NCBI RefSeq assembly: GCF_000003815.2
Contig: NC_049979.1
Span: forward strand, 34,256,459 to 34,320,458
Length of the DNA: 64,000 bases
Direction of reading: 5' to 3'
From: Branchiostoma floridae
Lineage: Eukaryota > Chordata > Leptocardii > Amphioxiformes > Branchiostomatidae
Shown: positions 42,601 to 55,355 of the stretch, one piece after another
Position numbering within the stretch: position 1 is the stretch's first letter
How the letters are laid out: each line of letters starts with the position of its first letter
Notes under the pieces: generated by a model
Seen by the model: only the letters and a program-made list of their open reading frames with translations
The model's database searches: none
Told to the model about the DNA's origin: nothing
Program-made: the position numbers and the translations under genes

Positions 42601-45600
42601 AGGCTAGGCTTTAAGTTCCGGCCTGGCACACTTGGTATCTTTGGAAAGGTCCCTTAGTAAGGAATGGAAAGGTGAAAACCGCAAAATCTTCGGATACTTC
42701 CATCTCGAGATATTCTCCAGCATATGGACCCTGTTTAGGCGCAACCGCTAGCTCCTTTATTGAGATCCGGCACCGGGTAGGGTGATGACTTAATGTCGCG
42801 ATTGTAGCTTAGGCTTCAAGCTCCGGCCAGGCACACTTGATATCTTTGGAAAGGTCCTTTAATAAGGAATGGAAAGGTGAAAACCGCAAAATCTTCGGAT
42901 ACTTCCTTCTCGAGATATTCTCCAGCATATGGACCCTGTTTGGGCGCAACCGCAAGCTCCTTTACTGAGACCCGGCCTGTCACGGCACCGGGTAGGGGGA
43001 TGACTTAATGTCGCGATTGTAGGCTAGGCTTTAAGTTCCGGCCTGGCACACTTGGTATCTTTGGAAAGGTCCCTTAGTAAGGAATGGAAAGGTGAAAACC
43101 GCAAAATCTTCGGATACTTCCTTCTCGAGATATTCTCCAGCATATGGGCCCTGTTTAGGCGCAACCGCAAGCTCCTTTATTGAAACCCGGCACCGGGTAG
43201 GGTGATGACTTAATGTCGCGATTGTAGGTTAGGCTTCAAATTCCGGCCTGGCACACTTGGTATCTTTGGAAAGGTCCCTTAGTAAGGAATGGAAAGGTGA
43301 AAACCGCAAAATCTTCGGATACTTCCTTCTCGAGATATTCTCCAGCATATGGACCCTGTTTGGGCGCAACCGCAAGCTCCTTTATTGAGACCCGGCCTGT
43401 CACGGCACCGGGTAGGGGGATGACTTAATGTCGCGATTGTAGGCTAGGCTTTAAGTTCCGGCCTGGCACACTTGGTATCTTTGGAAAGGTCCCTTAGTAA
43501 GGAATGGAAAGGTGAAAACCGCAAAATCTTCGGATACTTCCTTCTCGAGATATTCTCCAGCATATGGGCCCTGTTTAGGCGCAACCGCAAGCTCCTTTAT
43601 TGAGACCCGGCACCGGGTAGGGTGATGACTTAATGTCGCGATTGTAGGTTAGGCTTCAAGTTCCGGCCTAGCACACTTGGTATCTTTGGAAAGGTCCCTT
43701 AGTAAGGAATGGAAAGGTGAAAACCGCAAAATCTTCGGATACTTCCTTCTCGAGATATTCTCCAGCATATGGACCCTGTTTGGGCGCAACCGCTAGCTCC
43801 TTTACTGAGACCCGGCCTGTCACGGCACCGGGTAGGGGGATGCCTTAATGTCGCGATTGTAGGCTAGGCTTTAAGTTCCGGCCTGGCACACTTGGTATCT
43901 TTGGAAAGGTCCCTTAGTAAGGAATGGAAAGGTGAAAACCGCAAAATCTTCTGATACTTTCTTCTCGAGATATTCTCCAGCATATGGACCCTGTTTAGGC
44001 GCAACCGCAAGCTCCTTTATTGAGATCCGGCACCGGGTAGGGTGATGACTTAATGTCGCGATTGTAGCTTAAGCTTCAAGTTCCGGCCTGGCACACTTGA
44101 TATCTTTGGAAAGGTCCCTTAGTAAGGAATGGAAAGGTGAAAACCGCAAAATCTTCGGATACTTCCTTCTCGAGATATTCTCCAGCATATGGGTCCTGTT
44201 TAGGCGCAACCGCAAGCTTCTTTATTGAGACCCGGCCTGTCAAGGCACCGGGTTGGGTGATGACTTAATGTCGCGATTGTAGGCTAGGCTTTAAGTTCCG
44301 GCCTAGCACACTTGGTATCTTTGGAAAGGTCCCTTAGTAAGGAATGGAAAGGTGAAAACCGCAAAATCTTCGGATACTTCCTTCTCGAGATATTCTCCAG
44401 CATATGGGCCCTGTTTATGCGCAACCGCAAGCTCCTTTATTGAAACCCGGCACCGGGTAGGGTGATGACTTAATGTCGCGATTGTAGGTTAGGCTTCAAG
44501 TTCCGGCCTGGCACACTTGGTATCTTTGGAAAGGTCCCTTAGTAAGGAATGGAAAGGTGAAAACCGCAAAATCTTCGGATACTTCCTTCTCGAGATATTC
44601 TCCAGCATATGGACCCTGTTTGGGCGCAACCGCTAGCTCCTTTACTGAGACCCGGCCTGTCACGGCACCGGGTAGGGGGATGACTTAATGTCGCGATTGT
44701 AGGCTAGGCTTTAAGTTCCGGCCTGGCACACTTGGTATCTTTGGAAAGGTCCCTTAGTAAGGAATGGAAAGGTGAAAACCGCAAAATCTTCGGAAACTTT
44801 CTTCTCGAGATATTCTCCAGCATATGGACCCTGTTTGGGCGCAACCGCAAGCTCCTTTAATGAGACCCGGCCTGTCACGGCACCGGGTAGGGGGATGCCT
44901 TAATGTCGCGATTGTAGGCTAGGCTTCAAGTTCCGGCCTGGCACACTTGGTATCTTTGGAAAGGTCCCTTAGTAAGGAATGGAAAGGTGAAAACCGCAAA
45001 ATCTTCTGATACTTTCTTCTCGAGATATTCTCCAGCATATGGACCCTGTTTAGGCGCAACCGCAAGCTCCTTTATTGAGATCCGGCACCGGGTAGGGTGA
45101 TGACTTAATGTGGCGATTGTAGCTTAAGCTTCAAGTTCCGGCCTGGCACACTTGATATCTTTGGAAAGGTCCCTTAGTAAGGAATGGAAAGGTGAAAACC
45201 GCAAAATCTTCGGATACTTCCTTCTCGAGATATTTTCCAGCATATGGGTCCTGTTTAGGCGCAACCGCTAGCTTCTTTATTGAGACCCGGCCTGTCAAGG
45301 CACCGGGTTGGGTGATGACTTAATGTCCCGATTGTAGGCTAGGCTTTAAGTTCCGGCCTAGCACACTTGGTATCTTTGGAAAGGTCCCTTAGTAAGGAAT
45401 GGAAAGGTGAAAACCGCAAAATCTTCGGATACTTCCTTCTCGAGATATTCTCCAGCATATGGGCCCTGTTTAGGCGCAACCGCAAGCTCCTTTATTGAAA
45501 CCCGGCACCGGGTAGGGTGATGACTTAATGTCGCGATTGTAGGTTAGGCTTCAAGTTCCGGCCTGGCACACTTGGTATCTTTGGAAAGGTCCCTTAGTAA

Positions 45601-48600
45601 GGAATGGAAAGGTGAAAACCGCAAAATCTTCGGATACTTCCTTCTCGAGATATTCTCCAGCATATGGACCCTGTTTGGGCGCAACCGCTAGCTCCTTTAC
45701 TGAGACCCGGCCTGTCACGGCACCGGGTAGGGGGATGACTTAATGTCGCGATTGTAGGCTAGGCTTTAAGTTCCGGCCTGGCACACTTGGTATCTTTGGA
45801 AAGGTCCCTTAGTAAGGAATGGAAAGGTGAAAACCGCAAAATCTTCGGATACTTCCTTCTCGAGATATTCTCCAGCATATGGACCCTGTTTAGGCGCAAC
45901 CGCAAGCTCCTTTATTGAGATCCGGCACCGGGTAGGGTGATGACTTAATGTCGCGATTGTAGCTTAAGCTTCAAGTTCCGGCCTGGCACACTTGATATCT
46001 TTGGAAAGGTCCCTTAGTAAGGAATGGAAAGGTGAAAACCGCAAAATCTTCGGATACTTCCTTCTCGAGATATTCTCCAGCATATGGGTCCTGTTTAGGC
46101 GCAACCGCAAGCTTCTTTATTGAGACCCGGCCTGTCAAGGCACCGGGTTGGGTGATGACTTAATGTCGCGATTGTAGGCTAGGCTTTAAGTTCCGGCCTA
46201 GCACACTTGGTATCTTTGGAAAGGTCCCTTAGTAAGGAATGGAAAGGTGAAAACCGCAAAATCTTCGGATACTTCCTTCTCGAGATATTCTCCAGCATAT
46301 GGGCTTTGTTTATGCGCAACCGCAAGCTACTTTATTGAAACCCGGCACCGGGTAGGGTGATGACTTAATGTCGCGATTGTAGGTTAGGCTTCAAGTTCCG
46401 GCCTGGCACACTTGGTATCTTTGGAAAGGTCCCTTAGTAAGGAATGGAAAGGTGAAAACCGCAAAATCTTCGGATACTTCCTTCTCGAGATATTCTCCAG
46501 CATATGGACCCTGTTTGGGCGCAACCGCTAGCTCCTTTACTGAGACCCGGCCTGTCACGGCACCGGGTAGGGGGATGACTTAATGTCGCGATTGTAGGCT
46601 AGGCTTACAGTTCCGGCCTGGCACACTTGGTATCTTTGGAAAGGTCCCTTAGTAAGGAATGGAAAGGTGAAAACCGCAAAATCTTCTGATACTTTCTTCT
46701 CGAGATATTCTCCAGCATATGGACCCTGTTTAGGCGCAACCGCAAGCTCCTTTATTGAGATCCGGCACCGGGTAGGGTGATGACTTAATGTCGCGATTGT
46801 AGCTTAAGCTTCAAGTTCCGGCCTGGCACACTTGATATCTTTGGAAAGGTCCCTTAGTAAGGAATGGAAAGGTGAAAACCGCAAAATCTTCGGATACTTC
46901 CTTCTCGAGATATTCTCCAGCATATGGACCCTGTTTGGGCGCAACCGCTAGCTCCTTTACTGAGACCTCGGCCTGATCACGGCACCGGGTAGGGGGATGA
47001 CTTAATGTCGCGATTGTAGCTTAGGCTACAAGTTCCGGCCTGGCACACTTGATATCTTTGGAAAGGTCCCTTAGTAAGGAATGGAAAGGTGAAAACCGCA
47101 AAATCTTCGGATACTTCCTTCTCGAGATATTCTCCAGCATATGGACCCTGTTTGGGCGCAACCGCTAGCTCCTTTAATGAGACCCGGCCTGTCACGGCAC
47201 CGGGTAGGGGGATGACTTAATGTCGCGATTGTAGGCTAGGCTTTAAGTTCCGGCCTGGCACACTTGGTATCTTTGGAAAGGTCCCTTAGTAAGGAATAGA
47301 AAGGTGAAAACCGCAAAATCTTCGGATACTTCCTTCTCGAGATATTCTCCAGCATATGGGTCCTGTTTAGGCGCAACCGCTAGCTTCTTTATTGAGACCC
47401 GGCCTGTCAAGGCACCGGGTAGGGTGATGACTTAATGTCCCGATTGTAGGCTAGGCTTTAAGTTCCGGCCTAGCACACTTGGTATCTTTGGAAAGGTCCC
47501 TTAGTAAGGAATGGAAAGGTGAAAACCGCAAAATCTTCGGATACCTCCTCGAGATATTCTCCAGCCTATGGACCCTGGTTAGGCGCTGCCGCAAGATCAT
47601 CCTTTATTGAGACCCGGCACCGGGTAGGGTGATGACTTAATGTCGCGATTGTAGCTTAGGCTTCAAGTTCCGGCCTGGCACACTTGGTATCTTTGGAAAG
47701 GTCCCTTAGTAAGGAATGGAAAGGTGTAAACCGCAAAATCTTCGGATACTTCCTTCTCGAGATATTCTCCAGCATATGGACCCTGTTTAGGCGCAACCGC
47801 AAGCTCCTTTATTGAGACCCGGCACCGGGTAGGGTGATGACTTAATGTCGCGATTGTAGCTTAGGCTTCAAGTTCCGGCCTGGCACACTTGATATCTTTG
47901 GAAAGGTCCCTTAGTAAGGAATGGAAAGGTGAAAACCGCAAAATCTTCGGATACTTCCTTCTCGAGATATTTTCCAGCCTATGGACCCTGTTTAGGCGCA
48001 ACCGCAAGCTCCTTTATTGAGACCCGGCACCGGGTAGGGTGATGACTTAATGTCGCGATTGTAGCTTAGGCTTCCAGTTCCGGCCTGGCACACTTGATAT
48101 CTTTGGAAAGGTCCCTTAGTAAGGAATGGAAAGGTGAAAACCGCAAAATCTTCGGATACTTCCTTCTCGAGATATTCTCCAGCATATGGGTCCTGTTTAG
48201 GCGCAACCGCTAGCTTCTTTATTGAGACCCCGCCTGTCACGGCACCGGGTAGGGTGATGACTTAATGTCGCGATTGTAGGCTAGGCTTTAAGTTCCGGCC
48301 TAGCACACTTGGTATCTTTGGAAAGGTCCCTTAGTAAGGAATGGAAAGGTGAAAACCGCAAAATCTTCGGATACTTCCTTCTCGAGATATTCTCCAGCAT
48401 ATGGGCCCTGTTTAGGCGCAACAGCAAGCTCCTTTATTGAGACCCGGCACCGGGTAGGGTGATGACTTAATGTCGCGATTGTAGGTTAGGCTTCAAGTTC
48501 CGGCCTGGCACACTTGGTATCTTTGGAAAGGTCCCTTAGTAAGGAATGGAAAGGTGAAAACCGCAAAATCTTCGGATACTTCCTTCTCGAGATATTCTCC

Positions 48601-51271
48601 AGCATATGGACCCTGTTTGGGCGCAACCGCTAGCTCCTTTACTGAGACCCGGCCTGTCACGGCACCGGGTAGGGGGATGACTTAATGTCGCGATTGTAGG
48701 CTAGGCTTTAAGTTCCGGCCTGGCACACTTGGTATCTTTGGAAAGGTCCCTTAGTAAGGAATGGAAAGGTGAAAACTGCAAAATCTTCGGATACTTCCTT
48801 CTCGAGATATTCTCCAGCATATGGACCCTATTTAGGCGCAACCGCAAGCTCCTTTATTGAGATCCGGCACCGGGTAGGGTGATGACTTAATGTCGCGATT
48901 GTAGCTTAGGCTTCAAGTTCCGGCCTGGCACACTTGATATCTTTGGAAAGGTCCCTTAGTAAGGAATGGAAAGGTGAAAACCGCAAAATCTTCGGATACT
49001 TCCTTCTCGAGATATTCTCCAGCCTATGGACCCTGTTTAGGCGCTACCGCAAGCTCAGCCTTTATATTCGGGGCCACCTGGCAGGGTGATGACTTAATGT
49101 CGCGATTGTAGCTTAGGCAACATGCTCCGGGCTGCCACACTGGGTATCTTTGGAAAGGTCCCTTAGTAAGGAATGGAAAGGTGTAAACCGCAACATCTTC
49201 GGATACTTCCTTCTCGAGATATTCTGCAGCATATGGACCCTGTTTAGGCGCAACCGCAAGCTCCTTTATTGAGACCCGGCACCGGGTAGGGTGATGACTT
49301 AATGTCGCGATTGTAGCTTAGGCTTCAAGTTCCGGCCTGGCACACTTGATATCTTTGGAAAGGTCCCTTAGTAAGGAATGGAAAGGTGAAAACCGCAAAA
49401 TCTTCGGATACTTCCTTCTCGAGATATTTTCCAGCCTATGGACCCTGTTTAGGCGCAACCGCAAGCTCCTTTATTGAGACCCGGCACCGGGTAGGGTGAT
49501 GACTTAATGTCGCGATGGTAGCTAGGCTTTCCAGTTCCGGCCTGGCACACTTGATATCTTTGGAAAGGTCCTTTAGTAAGGAATGGAAAGGTGAAAACCG
49601 CAAAATCTTCGGATACTTCCTTCTCGAGATATTCTCCAGCATATGGGTCCTGTTTAGGCGCAACCGCTAGCTTCTTTATTGAGACCCCGCCTGTCACGGC
49701 ACCGGGTAGGGTGATGACTTAATGTCGCGATTGTAGGCTAGGCTTTAAGTTCCGGCCTAGCACACTTGGTATCTTTGGAAAGGTCCCTTAGTAAGGAATG
49801 GAAAGGTGAAAACCGCAAAATCTTCGGATACTTCCTTCTCGAGATATTCTCCAGCATATGGGCCCTGTTTAGGCGCGACAGCAAGCTCCTTTATTGAGAC
49901 CCGGCACCGGGTAGGGTGATGACTTAATGTCGCGATTGTAGGTTAGGCTTCAAGTTCCGGCCTGGCACACTTGGTATCTTTGGAAAGGTCCCTTAGTAAG
50001 GAATGGAAAGGTGAAAACCGCAAAATCTTCGGATACTTCCTTCTCGAGATATTCTCCAGCATATGGACCCTGTTTGGGCGCAACCGCTAGCTCCTTTACT
50101 GAGACCCGGCCTGTCACGGCAACGGGTAGGGGGATGACTTAACGCCGCGATTGTAGGCTAGGCTTTAAGTTCCGGCCTGGCACACTTGGTATCTTTGGAA
50201 AGGTCCCTTAGTAAGGAATGGAAAGGTGAAAACCGCAAAATCTTCTGATACTTTCTTCTCGAGATATTCTCCAGCATATGGACCCTGTTTAGGCGCAACC
50301 GCAAGCTCCTTTATTGAGATCCGGCACCGGGTAGGGTGATGACTTAATGTCGCGATTGTAGCTTAGGCTTCAAGTTCCGGCCTGGCACACTTGATATCTT
50401 TGGAAAGGTCCCTTAGTAAGGAATGGAAAGGTGAAAACCGCAAAATCTTCGGATACTTCCTTCTCGAGATATTCTCCAGCCTATGGACCCTGTTTAGGCG
50501 CTACCGCAAGATCAGCCTTTAGTGAGACCCGGCACCGGGTAGGGTGATGACTTAATGTCGCGATTGTAGCTTAGGCTTCAAGTTCCGGCCTAGCACACTT
50601 GGTATCTTTGGAAAGGTCCCTTAGTAAGGAATGGAAAGGTGTAAACCGCAAAATCTTCGGATACTTCCTTCTCGAGATATTCTGCAGCATATGGACCCTG
50701 TTTAGGCGCAACCGCAAGCTCCTTTATTGAGACCCGGCACCGGGTAGGGTGATGACTTAATGTCGCGATTGTAGCTTAGGCTTCAAGTTCCGGCCTGGCA
50801 CACTTGATATCTTTGGAAAGGTCCCTTAGTAAGGAATGGAAAGGTGAAAACCGCAAAATCTTCGGATACTTCCTTCTCGAGATATTCTCCAGCATATGGA
50901 CCCTGTTTAGGCGCAACCGCAAGCTCCTTTATTGAGACACGGCACCGGGTAGGGTGATGACTTAATGTCGCGATTGTAGGTTAGGCTTCAAGTTTCGGCC
51001 TAGCACACTTGGTATCTTTGGAAAGGTCCCTTAGTAAGGAATGGAAAGGTGAAAACCGCAAAATCTTCGGATACTTCCTTCTCGAGATATTCTCCAGCAT
51101 ATGGACCCTGTTTGGGCGCAACCGCTAGCTCCTTTACTGAGACCCGGCCTGTCACGGCACCGGGTAGGGGGATGACTTAATGTCGCGATTGTAGGCTAGG
51201 CTTTAAGTTCCGGCCTGGCACACTTGGTATCTTTGGAAAGGTCCCTTAGTAAGGAATGGAAAGGTGAAAAC

Positions 51272-51481
51272 NNNNNNNNNNNNNNNNNNNNNNNNNNNNN
51301 NNNNNNNNNNNNNNNNNNNNNNNNNNNNNNNNNNNNNNNNNNNNNNNNNNNNNNNNNNNNNNNNNNNNNNNNNNNNNNNNNNNNNNNNNNNNNNNNNNNN
51401 NNNNNNNNNNNNNNNNNNNNNNNNNNNNNNNNNNNNNNNNNNNNNNNNNNNNNNNNNNNNNNNNNNNNNNNNNNNNNNNNN
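51272..51481. other. Assembly gap in satellite (210 N)
   Basis: A run of 210 N, about one monomer long, so the estimated size may be real. Confidence 0.95.
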
Positions 51482-53182
51482 AATCTTCGGATACTTCCTT
51501 CTCGAGATATTCTCCAGCATATGGACCCTGTTTGGGCGCAACCGCAAGCTCCTTTAATGAGACCCGGCCTGTCACGGCACCGGGTAGGGGGATGACTTAA
51601 TGTCGCGATTGTAGGCTAGGCTTTAAGTTCCGGCCTGGCACACTTGGTATCTTTGGAAAGGTCCCTTAGTAAGGAATGGAAAGGTGAAAACCGCAAAATC
51701 TTCGGATACTTCCTTCTCGAGATATTCTCCAGCATATGGGCCCTGTTTAGGCGCAACCGCAAGCTCCTTAATTGAAACCCGGCACCGGGTAGGGTGATGA
51801 CTTAATGTCGCGATTGTAGGTTAGGCTTCAAGTTCCGGCCTGGCACACTTGGTATCTTTGGAAAGGTCCCTTAGTAAGGAATGGAAAGGTGAAAACCGCA
51901 AAATCTTCGGATACTTCCTTCTCGAGATATTCTCCAGCATATGGACCCTGTTTGGGCGTAATCGCTAGCTCCTTTAATGAGCCTCATCGTGTCACGGCAC
52001 CGGGTAGGGTGATGACTTAATGTCGCGATTGTAGGCTAGGCTTTAAGTTCCGGCCTGGCACACTTGGTATCTTTGGAAAGGTCCCTTAGTAAGGAATGGA
52101 AAGGTGAAAACCGCAAAATCTTCGGATACTTCCTTCTCGAGATATTCTCCAGCATATGGACCCTGTTTAGGCGCAACCGCAAGCTCCTTTATTGAGATCC
52201 GGCACCGGGTAGGGTGATGACTTAATGTCGCGATTGTAGCTTAGGCTTCAAGTTCCGGCCTGGCACACTTGATATCTTTGGAAAGGTCCCTTAGTAAGGA
52301 ATGGAAAGGTGAAAACCGCAAAATCTTCGGATACTTCCTTCTCGAGATATTCTCCAGCATATGGACCCTGTTTGGGCGCAACCGCTAGCTCCTTTACTGA
52401 GACCCGGCCTGTCACGGCACCGGGTAGGGGGATGACTTAATGTCGCGATTGTAGGCTAGGCTTTAAGTTCCGGCCTGGCACACTTGGTATCTTTGGAAAG
52501 GTCCCTTAGTAAGGAATGGAAAGGTGAAAACCGCAAAATCTTCGGATACTTCCTTCTCGAGATATTCTCCAGCATATGGGTCCTGTTTAGGCGCAACCGC
52601 TAGCTTCTTTATTGAGACCCGGCCTGTCAAGGCACCGGGTAGGGTGATGACTTAATGTCCCGATTGTAGGCTAGGCTTTAAGTTCCGGCCTAGCACACTT
52701 GGTATCTTTGGAAAGGTCCCTTAGTAAGGAATGGAAAGGTGAAAACCGCAAAATCTTCGGATACCTCCTCGAGATATTCTCCAGCATATGGGCCCTGTTT
52801 AGGCGCAACCGCAAGCTCCTTTATGGAGACCCGGCACCGGGTAGGGTGATGACTTAATGTCGCGATTGTAGGTTAGGCTTCAAGTTCCGGCCTGGCACAC
52901 TTGGTATCTTTGGAAAGGTCCCTTAGTAAGGAATGGAAAGGTGAAAACCGCAAAATCTTCGGATACTTCCTTCTCGAGATATTTTCCAGCATATGGGCCC
53001 TGTTTAGGCGCAACCGCAAGCTCCTTTATTGAGACCCGGCACCGGGTAGGGTGATGACTTAATGTCGCGATTGTAGGTTAGGCTTCAAGTTCCGGCCTGG
53101 CACACTTGGTATCTTTGGAAAGGTCCCTTAGTAAGGAATGGAAAGGTGAAAACCGGCAAATCTTCGGATACTTCCTTCTCGA

Positions 53183-53382
53183 NNNNNNNNNNNNNNNNNN
53201 NNNNNNNNNNNNNNNNNNNNNNNNNNNNNNNNNNNNNNNNNNNNNNNNNNNNNNNNNNNNNNNNNNNNNNNNNNNNNNNNNNNNNNNNNNNNNNNNNNNN
53301 NNNNNNNNNNNNNNNNNNNNNNNNNNNNNNNNNNNNNNNNNNNNNNNNNNNNNNNNNNNNNNNNNNNNNNNNNNNNNNNNNN
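53183..53382. other. Assembly gap in satellite (200 N)
   Basis: A run of 200 N between satellite monomers. Confidence 0.95.
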
Positions 53383-54495
53383 ATACTTCCTTCTCGAGAT
53401 ATTCTGCAGCATATGGCGCCTGTTTAGGCGCAACCGCAAGCTCCTTTATTGAGATCCGGCACCGGGTAGGGTGATGACTTAATGTCGCGATTGTAGCTTA
53501 GGCTTCAAGTTCCGGCCTGGCACACTTGATATCTTTGGAAAGGTCCCTTAGTAAGGAATGGAAAGGTGAAAACCGCAAAATCTTCGGATACTTCCTTCTC
53601 GAGATATTCTCCAGCATATGGGTCCTGTTTAGGCGCAACCGCTAGCTTCTTTATTGAGACCCGGCCTGTCAAGGCACCGGGTAGGGGGATGACTTAATGT
53701 CCCGATTGTAGGCTAGGCTTTAAGTTCCGGCCTAGCACACTTGGTATCTTTGGAAAGGTCCCTTAGTAAGGAATGGAAAGGTGAAACCCGCAAAATCTTC
53801 GGATACTTCCTTCTCGAGATATTCTCCAGCATATGGACCCTGTTTAGGCGCAACCGCAAGCTCCTTTATTGAGACCCGGCACCGGGTAGGGTGATGACTT
53901 AATGTCGCGATTGTAGGTTAGGCTTCAAGTTCCGGCCTAGCAGACTTGGTATCTTTGGAAAGGTCCCTTAGTAAGGAATGGAAAGGTGAAAACCGCAAAA
54001 TCTTCGGATACTTCCTTCTCGAGATATTCTCCAGCATATGGACCCTGTTTGCTAGTTCCTTTACTGAGACCCGGCCTGTCACGGCACCGGGTAGGGGGAT
54101 GACTTAATGTCGCGATTGTAGGCTAGGCTTCAAGTTCCGGCCTGGCACACTTGGTATCTTTGGAAAGGTCCCTTAGTAAGGAATGGAAAGGTGAAAACCG
54201 CAAAATCTTCGGATACTTCCTTCTCGAGATATTCTCCAGCATATGGACCCTGTTTAGGCGCAACCGCAAGCTCCTTTATTGAGACCCGGCACCGGGTAGG
54301 GTGATGACTTAATGTCGCGATTGTAGGTTAGGCTTCAAGTTCCGGCCTGGCACACTTGGTATCTTTGGAAAGGTCCCTTAGTAAAGAATGGAAAGGTGAA
54401 AACCGCAAAATCTTCGGATACTTCCTTCTCGAGATATTCTCCAGCATATGGACCCTGTTTGGGCGCAACCGCTAGCTCCTTTACTGAGACCCGGC

Positions 54496-54607
54496 NNNNN
54501 NNNNNNNNNNNNNNNNNNNNNNNNNNNNNNNNNNNNNNNNNNNNNNNNNNNNNNNNNNNNNNNNNNNNNNNNNNNNNNNNNNNNNNNNNNNNNNNNNNNN
54601 NNNNNNN
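54496..54607. other. Assembly gap in satellite (112 N)
   Basis: A run of 112 N; the satellite phase on both sides fits a gap within one monomer. Confidence 0.95.
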
Positions 54608-55208
54608 TAAGGAATGGAAAGGTGAAAACCGCAAAATCTTCGGATACTTCCTTCTCGAGATATTCTCCAGCATATGGCTCCTGTTTAGGCGCAACCGCTA
54701 GCTTCTTTATTGAGACCCGGCCTGTCAAGGCACCGGGTAGGGTGATGACTTAATGTCCCGATTGTAGGCTAGGCTTGAAGCTCCGGCCTAGCACACTTGG
54801 TATCTTTGGAAAGGTCCCTTAGTAAGGAATGGAAAGGTGAAAACCGCAAAATCTTCGGATACCTCCTCGAGATATTCTCCAGCATATGGGCCCTGTTTAG
54901 GCGCAACCGCAAGCTCCTTTATTGAGACCCGGCACCGGGTAGGGTGATGACTTAATGTCGCGATTGTAGGTTAGGCTTCAAGTTCCGGCCTGGCACACTT
55001 GGTATCTTTGGAAAGGTCCCTTAGTAAGGAATGGAAAGGTGAAAACCGCAAAATCTTCTGATACTTCCTTCTCGAGATATTCTCCAGCATATGGGCCCTG
55101 TTTAGGCGCAACCGCAAGCTCCTTTATTGAGACCCGGCACCGGGTAGGGTGATGACTTAATGTCGCGATTGTAGGTTAGACTTCAAGGTCCGGCCTGGCA
55201 CACTTGGT

Positions 55209-55355
55209 NNNNNNNNNNNNNNNNNNNNNNNNNNNNNNNNNNNNNNNNNNNNNNNNNNNNNNNNNNNNNNNNNNNNNNNNNNNNNNNNNNNNNNNNNNNN
55301 NNNNNNNNNNNNNNNNNNNNNNNNNNNNNNNNNNNNNNNNNNNNNNNNNNNNNNN
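55209..55355. other. Assembly gap in satellite (147 N)
   Basis: A run of 147 N between satellite monomers. Confidence 0.95.

Noticed and set aside
31463-54753. About 100-residue open frames recurring on the minus strand of the satellite (MRLRLNR..., MTGGVSIKK...)
   Set aside because: They recur with the 420-bp dimer (a multiple of three), shift frame with monomer indels and have no family match.
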